Source: UBA6912 sp963792895 (GTDB lineage: Bacteria > Actinomycetota > Acidimicrobiia > Spongiisociales > UBA5794). Taken from it: 64,000 bases of DNA. Made by a program: the position numbers and the translations under genes. Location of the stretch: assembly GCA_963792895.1 (NCBI GenBank), contig CAWBYA010000008.1:62001-126000 (forward strand), read 5' to 3'. The notes under the pieces are model-generated. The model saw nothing but the letters and a program-made list of their open reading frames with translations. It was not told where the DNA came from and made no database searches. Positions 9,041-17,200 of the stretch are shown in pieces. Every line of letters starts with the position of its first letter. Positions within the stretch are counted from its first letter, which is position 1.

Positions 9041-9682
9041 TCACCATGCGGCCGCCGCGAGATCGACCGCTTCCACGAGGGACGAGGCGATGGGGACCTC
9101 GAGTGCGGCCAACTCGTGGCGGTGGTGCGAACCGCCGTCGTACAGCACACATGGAACACCCGCCTCGCGGGCGGCCCATCCATCGTCGAGGCTGTCGCCG
9201 ATGACAACCACCCGTGGCATGCGGAGCGCACCGAGATGCGTAGCCAGGTGACGGAGCTTGGTCTCCCCCGCCTCGCCCCGGTTTCCGTCGATCCGCGTCA
9301 TGTAGCGATCCACGGCGAACCGTCGTGCGGCTGGCACGAGCTCGTCGTGCCACCACATCGAAAGGAGCGACTGGGTGCCGCCCAACGCGACGACGGCGTC
9401 GAGCGCGGCACGAGCGTCCGCGACCAAGCGAGCGCTGTCGAGAGTCGCTCGATACGTGCGATGAAACACGTCGTCGATGTGCGCCCATTCCCTTGGGGCA
9501 ATCCTCCGGCCGAGCAGCCGCTCGTAGAACAGCCAGACGGGTCGGGTGTAGTGATCGCGGTATCCGTCGGCATCGATGGCCGGTGCGTCCATTGCGGCGA
9601 GCGACACGTTGACGGCAGCGACAACGACATCGAGGTCATCGAGCAGTGTGCCGTTCCAATCCCAGACGACGTGGAGATCCAT
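9041..9682 (-). CDS. HAD-superfamily phosphatase, phosphoglycolate-phosphatase-like
   Basis: A 213-residue haloacid-dehalogenase-type hydrolase. Motif I is DWNGTLLDD (nucleophile in the DxDGT-like position, with Trp-Asn in place of the usual Phe-Asp), motif II is probably the LLSMW segment, and the motif IV region is VVVIGDSLDDG. The start at 9682 (MDLHVVWDWNG) places motif I at the N-terminus as expected. The following peroxiredoxin gene ends 7 bp upstream of it, so the two are co-transcribed. With RuBisCO in the same genome, 2-phosphoglycolate is a reasonable substrate, but that is inference. Confidence 0.8.
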   Translation of the reverse strand: MDLHVVWDWNGTLLDDLDVVVAAVNVSLAAMDAPAIDADGYRDHYTRPVWLFYERLLGRRIAPREWAHIDDVFHRTYRATLDSARLVADARAALDAVVALGGTQSLLSMWWHDELVPAARRFAVDRYMTRIDGNRGEAGETKLRHLATHLGALRMPRVVVIGDSLDDGWAAREAGVPCVLYDGGSHHRHELAALEVPIASSLVEAVDLAAAAW

Positions 9683-9689
9683 CCGATCC

Positions 9690-10355
9690 TCAGGTGCGAT
9701 CGCGCACCTGGTGGACCGCGTCGATGTATCGGTCCATCTGAGAGGCATACGCCTTGGCGCTGTCTTTGGCCTCCGGGAAACGGCGAGACATCGCAACCGC
9801 CGCGAATTTCGCACCGCGGTAGTAGGCCGTCAGCGAGTCGAACGGCATTGCGTTCGGGCCCGGCTCGGCCACTCCCGGTGTCGGGACCTCCTGCTCGGTC
9901 GGCGGCCACTGCATCGTGCGGAGCACATCGATCACCTCGTCCTCATCCGGCCGGTCGGCGAAGTCGAACGACGGACGCCGCCAGACCTCCGCGCCGTCAG
10001 GTGAGACCACGACGGTCGTGGGCAGAGCGATGCTCCTCGGATCTTTGGGATCTGCTACGCCGTAGGCAGTGATTGCCTCGCTGCGGTCCGGGTCGGACAG
10101 GATGGGGAACGGCAGACCGAGCGCGTCGACCATCGCTGCGTTCGCACCCACCGAGTCGACGCTCACGGCTGCGACGACGGCGCCGGCGCCCGTGTACTCG
10201 TCATGTCGGATCGCCACGCTGACCAGCTGGCCGTTGCAGTACGCTCACCAGTCGCCGCGCAGAAAGAGCAGCACGACACCACGGCCTCGCTGGTCCGCCA
10301 AGCTCCATGGCCGGCCGGCCTGATCGGGCAACGTGAAGGTGGGTGCCGCTGTCAT
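9690..10355 (-). CDS. Peroxiredoxin-like (AhpC/TSA) protein with in-frame UGA, probable selenoprotein
   Basis: Read from the ATG at 10355, the frame gives a thioredoxin-fold peroxiredoxin N-terminus, VVLLFLRGDW, followed by UGA at codon 37 (bases 10245-10247) and then AYCNGQLVSV, without any frame change to the stop at 9690 (221 residues counting codon 37). Relatives carry RGDWCPYCxxQL here, so the UGA stands exactly at the redox cysteine of a CxxC pair, giving U-A-Y-C. A short hairpin lies at the correct distance downstream. The protein would reduce peroxides or disulfides. A conventional gene caller starts at the GTG at 10217 and loses the active site. An alternative is a base error (TGC or TGT to TGA). 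Confidence 0.75.
10219..10247 (-). promoter_or_regulatory. Candidate bacterial SECIS: UGA plus downstream hairpin
   Basis: On the minus-strand transcript the UGA is followed 13 bases later by GGCC-AGCU-GGUC: a 4-bp stem (one G-U pair) that can extend by a C-G pair across a bulged A, with a 4-base apical loop whose second base is G. The loop begins 17 bases after the UGA. Known bacterial SECIS elements have a small loop with G in the first two positions about 16-37 bases after the UGA, so position and loop fit, but the stem is short. Confidence 0.5.
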
Positions 10356-10438
10356 CGACCTCAAGCTAGCCGCTCACCGGGGGACACCGGGCCGCTGTTC
10401 CGCAGTGAAAGCACCCACGCACCGACTAAGTTCGCGCC

Positions 10439-11501
10439 ATGCGCCGCTACCGCTTGGGTGATGATCTCGACCGCCGCCTTGCCGAGTTGATCCGCGACGC
10501 CATCTCTGATCAGGGGCACACGTCGCACGACCACGACGAGGACCTGATCGCCGAGATGATGGTGAGTGGCCTCAAGCTGTTGCGCGACGACACCGAGCGA
10601 GGGGATCTCAAGCTGGTGAACACCGCGTTGAAGGAGATGCGGTACTCGTTCCTCGTCTTCTCGCGATACCGCGACGTGCCCAAAGTGACGATCTACGGAT
10701 CCGCTCGCACGCCGCCCGACCATCCCAACTACCTGATGGCGGCCGACTTCGCCAACCGGATGGCCGATGTGCACCAGTGGATGGTGATCACCGGGGCAGG
10801 ACCCGGGATCATGGAGGCCGGCAACAAGGGGGCGGGAACCGAGTACGGGTTCGGCGTCAACATCCGTCTTCCGTTCGAGGCAGAGGCGAACCGGTACGTC
10901 CACGAGAGCCGGCTGATCAACTTCAAGTACTTCTTCACGCGCAAGCTCATGTTCGTCAAGGAGTCGGATGCGTTCGTGATCTTCCCGGGGGGCTTCGGAA
11001 CCCAGGACGAGACCTTCGAGCTCCTGACGCTGATCCAGACCGGCAAGTCCGACCTGCACCCCATCGTTCTGATCGAGGCGCCGGGAACCGGATACTGGGA
11101 GGCATGGATCGAGTTCGTGGGCAGCGCTCGAGTCACGCGGGATGATCTCGCCCCACGACCGCAACCTGTTCCACTTCACGACCGACATCGAAGATGCGTG
11201 CCGCGAGATCCGTCGCTTCTACGGCAACTACCACTCGCAGCGCTACGTGGAGGGCAAGCTCATCCTTCGACTGAAGCACGAACCGAGTGCAGCGCTCGTC
11301 GCCGAGCTGAACGAGGATTATGCGGACGTGCTGGCGAGCGGAACGATCGACAAGGTCGCAGCCAGCGACCAGGAGGTCGCGGACGGCGACCACCCCGAGT
11401 TGCCGAGGTTGCGGCTCCATTTCAACCGCCGCAGCCTCGGCCGCCTGCGAGCCCTGGTCGACCGCCTCAATGCCGAGGCAGACATCACCGCCTCGGGTTG
11501 A
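10439..11501 (+). pseudogene. LOG-family nucleotide phosphoribohydrolase (TIGR00730), frameshifted
   Basis: The first 690 bases encode a LOG-type protein (cytokinin riboside 5'-monophosphate phosphoribohydrolase family, formerly lysine decarboxylase-like), with the nucleotide-binding motifs VTIYGSAR, GAGPGIMEAGNKGA and the catalytic FPGGFGTQDETFE. Near 11121-11141 the frame breaks: the first frame drifts into unrelated sequence, while the C-terminal part (ISPHDRNLFHFTTDIEDA to the stop at 11499-11501) continues in the +1 frame. Skipping one base around GCAGCGCTCGAG restores a continuous protein of about 353 residues. Members hydrolyse nucleoside 5'-monophosphates at the glycosidic bond. An assembly indel is the simplest reading. 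Confidence 0.75.
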
Positions 11502-11717
11502 AGCACGGTCGGCCGCTTGCTCCCTGCTCCGGCACCATCGGCACGACGATGGCGCGCGAGGAAGCCCCCTCTCTCCTCTCGCCTCCCCTCACCGTGCGCT
11601 GAGGGTGGATCGGGTCTCCAGTGGCCCCGAGTTCCCGTACGCCGCCCGAATCGACGGAAACAAGGATTCGCGTTTTCGGCGTGAAGCTCCGCTTGGGCCA
11701 GTAGAATTGCCACCTCT

Positions 11718-12479
11718 ATGCGTGAAATCCTCTCTGACCTCGTCGCCGAGCAGCAATCGCTCGACCAATTCCTCCAACGGATTCACGAGCGCGACTGGAA
11801 GCTCCCCACGCCGGCCAAGGGCTGGTCGATCCACGACACGGTGAGCCACCTGGCCTTCACCGAGACGTTCGCCGCCCAGGCCATTGCTCGTGGCCAGGAG
11901 TTCATCGACGAGATGAACGTTTCGAACGTCGACGATTGGACACAGCAGGGCGTGGATGAAGGGCGTTCGAAGCGGTACCAAGAGGTCATCGAATGGTGGC
12001 GGAATGGTCGAGCAGACGTGGTCGACGCGCTGTCCCGCATGGATTCGCGGGACAGGATCCCATGGGTTCTGAGCTCGATGAGCGCCAAGGCGTTTGCGAC
12101 GTTGCGTCTCATGGAGACCTGGGCGCACGGGCTCGATGTCCGAGCTGCGATGGAGGGGCGTCTACCTGTGGCCGAAGACGAAGAGGTCGAGGGCGACTCG
12201 CCGCGCCTCCGTCACGTGGCATGGCTGGCGCACCGCATGCTGCCGTTTGCTTTCGAGCAGGCCGGCGAGCCCTTCCCCGAAGGCGGTATCCGAGTCCAGC
12301 TCATGGGGCCACGCTACGCCAGCTGGGTGTTCGGGCCTGCGGAGGCCGAGAACACCATTCGCGGTGTCGCATCGGAGTTCTGTCGAGTGGCGGTTCGCCG
12401 CCTCGATCCGTCAGCGACTGGCCTCAAGGCGGTCGGCGATGCAGCCGAAGTCGCGCTGCGCGTTGTCCGTGCCTACTGA
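11718..12479 (+). CDS. TIGR03084-like / mycothiol-dependent maleylpyruvate isomerase-fold protein
   Basis: A 253-residue protein with a DinB-like helical bundle. Histidines in the conserved positions (TVSHLAFTE near residue 42 and ETWAHGLDV near 135) would bind a metal. The C-terminal half contains the FGPAEAENTIRG segment seen in the TIGR03084 group. Homologues in actinobacteria are annotated as metal-binding or mycothiol-dependent isomerases, but the reaction is generally unknown. It starts with ATG; no clear Shine-Dalgarno sequence is visible. The BtpA gene follows with at most 10 bp spacing, which suggests one transcript. Confidence 0.75.
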   Translation: MREILSDLVAEQQSLDQFLQRIHERDWKLPTPAKGWSIHDTVSHLAFTETFAAQAIARGQEFIDEMNVSNVDDWTQQGVDEGRSKRYQEVIEWWRNGRADVVDALSRMDSRDRIPWVLSSMSAKAFATLRLMETWAHGLDVRAAMEGRLPVAEDEEVEGDSPRLRHVAWLAHRMLPFAFEQAGEPFPEGGIRVQLMGPRYASWVFGPAEAENTIRGVASEFCRVAVRRLDPSATGLKAVGDAAEVALRVVRAY

Positions 12480-12486
12480 GTCGCAG

Positions 12487-13275
12487 GTGACCGCGCTCCC
12501 TCCACTCATCGGCATGGTGCATCTTGGGCCGCTCCCGGGATCACCCAGGTTCAGCGGCGACATCGACGCGGTCATCGCCGCTGCCGTGCTCGACGCTGAG
12601 CGACTGGAGCGGGCAGGCTTCGATGCCATCGGTGTAGAGAACTTCGGCGATGCTCCCTTCTTCGCCGACGACGTACCGAAAGCCACCATCGCGGCGATGA
12701 CGCGGCTGATCTCCGCCGTGGCGGGTTCCGTCAGCGTGCCGATCGGTGTCAACGTCCTGCGCAACGATGCGTGCGGGGCACTCGCTATCGCGGCGGCCAC
12801 GGGAGCTGCCTTCATCAGGGTCAACGTCCTGGCCGGCAGCATGTGGACCGATCAAGGCCTCATCATCGGAAAGGCGGCCGAGGTCGCCCGGCACCGAGCG
12901 GCACTCGCTCCCCGCGTCAAGATCTTCGCCGACGTCTTCGTCAAACACGCCACGCCGCCTGCGGGCACACGCCTCGAGCAAGCCGCCGAAGAGCTTGCCC
13001 ATCGCAGCCTTGCGGACGCTCTCATCGTTTCCGGCACCGCCACGGGCAGGCCGCCCACGCTGAGCACGATCCAGGACGTTGGGGATGCGGTGCCCGCCAC
13101 TCCCTTGTACGTGGGTTCCGGGGCGAGCGCCCTCAACGTCGCGCAGTTCCTTGCGGTGGCCGATGGCGTGATCGTCGGGACGACGCTCAAGCAGGATTCA
13201 ACCACGACCAATCCGGTCGATGAGGATCGAGCACGAGCCTTCGTCGCTGCGGCGCGCAAGGCGATCGACGGCTGA
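12487..13275 (+). CDS. BtpA/SgcQ-family TIM-barrel protein
   Basis: A 262-residue protein starting TALPPLIGMVHLGPLPGSP, the signature N-terminus of the BtpA family, with conserved GVENFGDAPF, GVNVLRND and YVGSGAS segments. In cyanobacteria BtpA supports photosystem I accumulation. In other bacteria the same fold occurs in sugar-catabolic operons (SgcQ) and in uncharacterised archaeal genes, so the role here is open. The start is GTG at 12487; a GTG at 12469 overlapping the upstream stop codon is an alternative. It is convergent with the next gene, the two being one base apart. Confidence 0.85.
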   Translation: MTALPPLIGMVHLGPLPGSPRFSGDIDAVIAAAVLDAERLERAGFDAIGVENFGDAPFFADDVPKATIAAMTRLISAVAGSVSVPIGVNVLRNDACGALAIAAATGAAFIRVNVLAGSMWTDQGLIIGKAAEVARHRAALAPRVKIFADVFVKHATPPAGTRLEQAAEELAHRSLADALIVSGTATGRPPTLSTIQDVGDAVPATPLYVGSGASALNVAQFLAVADGVIVGTTLKQDSTTTNPVDEDRARAFVAAARKAIDG

Positions 13276-13276
13276 C

Positions 13277-13915
13277 TCACCCTGTCTGATCGGGCCGAGG
13301 CTCCTTGTTGATGGTGAAGCCGGCCTTGAGCAGAAGCCGCAGGAACCCCGGCGCGGCCTGTCGGAACTGGACGGGCCGGAACGCATCCTCGTACTCCTCG
13401 AAGAAGGCAAGCATCGTGGAGACCACATGATCGAGGGAGATGACCGTCTCGCTCGACGCCTCTGCCCTGCCGAACGCCACCAAACGCGTCCTGACCGATC
13501 CGCCACCGACCGAAGGCGAGCGGTGCACCAGCCGGGCCTGCACGCCCGTGATCACGTCGTCGAGATCCTCGCCGTAGAGCCACTCGACGCGACGCAACAT
13601 CGAGTGCAGCGCTGCATGGTCCTTGATGCCAGGGTTGAGCTCGGCATCACCCTGTTTCACCTCGCCGATGATCACATCGATGGTGTCCCCGTCGTTGGCC
13701 AACACGGGATCGTCGAGCTGAACCAGCGCACAGTCCTCAACGCTGTGCGGGTCCCCTACATATACGGCGCCGGGCAGGCGCAATGCCATGATGTCCACGT
13801 CGGTCACCGCCTTGTAGCGCCCGGTGGAGTCGCGGCGCTGAACCTCGAACTCGCTGAGCGTGAGATAGCCGGTGAGACGAAGGTAACTCTCGACCAGATC
13901 GACGGCGATGTCCAT
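13277..13915 (-). CDS. Hypothetical protein with PD-(D/E)xK-nuclease-like motif
   Basis: A 212-residue soluble protein I do not recognise by name. After an N-terminal helix (VDLVESYLRLTGYL) come VTDVDIMALR near residue 38 and IIGEVKQG near residue 85. The spacing of an Asp, then Glu-x-Lys at the end of a strand, matches the PD-(D/E)xK (restriction-endonuclease-like) core. The C-terminal half is helical. It is convergent with btpA and lies 354 bp from lhr on the other strand. The nuclease call is a motif inference only. Confidence 0.55.
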   Translation of the reverse strand: MDIAVDLVESYLRLTGYLTLSEFEVQRRDSTGRYKAVTDVDIMALRLPGAVYVGDPHSVEDCALVQLDDPVLANDGDTIDVIIGEVKQGDAELNPGIKDHAALHSMLRRVEWLYGEDLDDVITGVQARLVHRSPSVGGGSVRTRLVAFGRAEASSETVISLDHVVSTMLAFFEEYEDAFRPVQFRQAAPGFLRLLLKAGFTINKEPRPDQTG

Positions 13916-13977
13916 CGCGTCACCGTAGCCGGGAATGCACCCCCGGCCTCGCCTCTCAGGACGTCGCTGCGGACCAA

Positions 13978-14008
13978 CCCTCGACGAGTCTCAACCCAAG
14001 GTCGAGGG
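13978..14008. repeat. Inverted repeat CCCTCGAC / GTCGAGGG
   Basis: Perfect 8-bp arms at 13978-13985 and 14001-14008 with a 15-base spacer. The arm shares the CCTCGAC core with the second palindrome at 14120-14138. Confidence 0.6.
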
Positions 14009-14119
14009 CTGGGGGCCGCTCCCCGGCCCGCGAGCCGCGAAGGCCCTCTCCCCGATCGCCACTGTTCACAACGACTTATGTAACGACTGTGGGTAAGACG
14101 ATTTTGTCATTCACTTGCA

Positions 14120-14138
14120 CCTCGACCCATGGTCGAGG
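14120..14138. repeat. Palindrome CCTCGACC-CAT-GGTCGAGG
   Basis: Perfect 8-bp arms around a 3-base centre, about 130 bp upstream of the lhr start codon. It could be a regulator binding site or a hairpin in the leader. It does not match the actinobacterial LexA consensus. Confidence 0.6.
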
Positions 14139-14269
14139 GTTGTTCCGGCCTTGCCACTCGAGGGTGGTTCAGCGACGATTCAGGCGCCTCCACGAGGCGC
14201 TCGGGTTCACCGCACCCTCACCCGGTCCTTGCCGCGATTCGTGTCACCGGCACTGGGTACCCTGTCCCG

Positions 14270-17200
14270 ATGACGGCGCTCGAAGGCTTCTCCTCGGCAA
14301 CCTCGGCATGGTTCGAGGCGTCCTTCGCCGCTCCCACTGCGGCCCAAACAAGTGGATGGGCTGCCATCCGCGCCGGCGACCACACGCTCATCCACGCCCC
14401 CACCGGATCCGGGAAGACCCTCGCCGCCTTCCTCTGGGCAATCGATCGGCTTGCCGCCGAGGAAACACCGCCGGAGCGAGCGCGCTGTCGAGTGCTGTAC
14501 GTCTCGCCGATGAAGGCCCTCGCGTACGACGTCGAGCGCAACCTCCGGGCCCCGCTCACCGGGATCCAGGTGGCAGCGCACCGGCTCGGGATCGACACCC
14601 CGAAGATCACCACGGCGCTGCGCACCGGAGACACGCCGGGGTCGGAGCGCCAAACGTTGCTCCGCCATCCGCCGGACATCCTCATCACCACCCCCGAATC
14701 CCTCTACCTGATGCTCACCTCGCAGGCGCGGGAGATCCTCAAACCGGTCCGCTGGGTGATCGTGGACGAGATCCACTCCGTGGCGGGAACGAAGCGGGGA
14801 TCACATCTCAGCCTCAGCATGGAGCGCCTCAGCAGGCTCACCGACCAGCCTCCGCAGAGGATCGGCCTCTCAGCCACCCAACGGCCGCTGGAGGACATCG
14901 CAGCCTTTCTCGGCGGCGGCACTCCGCGGACCGGAGGGTGGGACGCTCGCCCCGTCACTGTGGTCGATGCGCCGTGGGACAAGGAGCTGGACCTCGCAAT
15001 TGTCGTCCCTGTCGCCGACATGACCAGGCCCGAGGAGACCGTTGCGGCCGGGAGCAACGATGACGGGGCGCGCCGCTCCATCTGGCCGGCCGTCTATCCC
15101 AAGCTGCTCGAACTCGTGCTCGCCAACCGCTCGACGCTCCTCTTCGTCAACAGTCGCGGCCTTGCCGAGCGACTGGCCGCCGAGCTCAACCGGCTCGCAG
15201 GAGAGGAACTCGTGCAATCCCACCACGGCTCCGTTTCGAGGGAGCAGCGGCTCGAGATAGAGAACCGCCTCAAAGCGGGCGAGCTGCGCGGCGTCGTTGC
15301 CACATCGACGCTCGAGCTCGGCATCGACATGGCCGCCATCGACCTCGTTGTGCTCGTCGAGGCGCCACCTTCGGTGGCGAGCGGGCTCCAACGGGTAGGC
15401 CGGGCCGGGCACCAGGTGGGCGCCCCCAGCGTTGCCCGCATCTTCCCCAAGCACAGGGGTGACCTGCTCGAGACCGCAGTGGTTGCCGACCGGATGGTCC
15501 ACGGCGCCATCGAGTCCACCCGCATCCCCCGCAACCCGCTCGACGTGCTTGCGCAGCAGCTGGTGGCCACGGTTGCGGTCGCACCCGCCACCGTCGACGG
15601 CCTCTACGAGATGGTGCGCGGCGCCTACCCGTATCGCGACCTCGGGCGAGCGAGCTTCGAGGCCGTGCTCGACATGCTCGCCGGCCGATACCCGTCGGAC
15701 GAGTTCGCCGAGTTGCGGCCGCGCATCGTCTGGGATCGGGTCGACGGGACGGTCGAGGCGAGGCGCAACGCCAAGCTCCTCGCCGTGACGAATCCAGGCA
15801 CGATCCCCGACCGCGGTCTGTACACGGTGACCCTGCCGGACGGCGGCAAGGTCGGTGAGCTCGACGAGGAAATGGTCTACGAGAGCCGCACAGGCGACGT
15901 GTTCGTCCTCGGATCCACGTCGTGGAAGATCAACGAGATCACGCGCGACCGGGTAGTCGTCACGCCTGCACCCGCCGAGGGTGCCGCCCGGATGCCCTTC
16001 TGGCACGGCGATGCACCGGGACGCCCCCTCGAGCTCGGACGTGCAGTTGGTGCGTTTGTCCGCGAGGTCGGGTCGCTCGGACCGGACGAGGCGCGCGCCG
16101 TCTTGCGCGACCGATACCGGCTGGATGAATGGGCGGCCGACAACCTGGCAGCGTTCATCGCCGAAGAGCGGGAGGCCACAGGCACGCTGCCGACCGATCG
16201 CACCATCGTGATCGAACGCTTCCGGGACGAGATCGGCGACTGGCGCATGGTGCTGCTGTCACCGTTTGGCGGCCGCATCCATGCCCCGTGGGCGCTTGCC
16301 GCCCGACACCGCCTCCGAAGCGAGGTCGGGAGCGAAGTCGACGTCATCTGGTCCGACGACGGCATCGTGTTCAGGTTTCCCGACGTGGACGAGCCGCCCC
16401 CACCAAGCGCTCTGATCCTGTCGCCCGACGAGGTGGACGACCTGTTGCTGGAGGAAGTGGCCGACTCGGCACTGTTCACGTCTCGCTTTCGGGAATCGGC
16501 GGCGCGAGCCCTCCTGCTCCCGCGGAGGCGTCCAGGGTCCCGCACACCACTGTGGCTGCAGCGCCGGCGAGCCGCCAGCCTTCTACAGATCGCGCGCGAG
16601 TTCTCCTCATTCCCCATCGTGCTCGAGACCTACCGGGAAGTGCTCCAGGATCACTTCGATGTGCCTGCGCTCACCGAGGTGCTCGGCGACATCGCCGCCC
16701 GCCGCATCCGGGTCACCGATCTCGAGCTCGCTCACCCGAGCCCGTTCGCCTCCTCACTCATGTTCGATTTCATCGCCTCGTTCATGTACGAGTACGACGC
16801 ACCGGTGGCCGAGAAACGCGCCGCCGCCCTCACACTCGACCGCACGTTGCTCAGCGACCTCATGGGCGACCCACAGTTTCGCGACTTGCTCGACCCACAG
16901 GTGATCGCCGACGTCGAGGCCGAGCTGCAGCGACTTGCGGACGACCGCCGCATCCCGACGTCCGACGGCCTGCACGACGCGCTCCGCGACCTCGGACCGC
17001 TCACCCGGGCGGCGATCGCCGCGAGGTCCGTCGGAGGCACCGACATCGATGAATGGCTCGCCGAGCTCCACCGCACACGACGTGTTGCCGAGATCCGTGT
17101 CCAAGGTGAGGCCCGGTTCGCAGCAGTCGAAGACCTCGCGAGGCTGCGCGATGCCTTGGGGGTGAGCCCGCCCATCGGCACCCCACCGGCGCTGCTCGAG

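Larger units (their letters stand above)
13916..14269. other. Intergenic region between divergent genes, with inverted repeats
   Basis: No gene is supported in these 354 bases. The stretch holds two hairpin-forming inverted repeats built on the same octamer core (see separate entries) and an AT-richer segment around 14060-14115 (ACTTATGTAACGACTGTG, GATTTTGTCATTCAC) that is unusual for this GC-rich window and probably contains the promoter for lhr. Confidence 0.5.

Noticed and set aside
14129..14269. Upstream extension of lhr to 14129
   Set aside because: The extra 47 residues lack family similarity and would place the palindrome inside the coding region; ATG 14270 gives the normal N-terminus.
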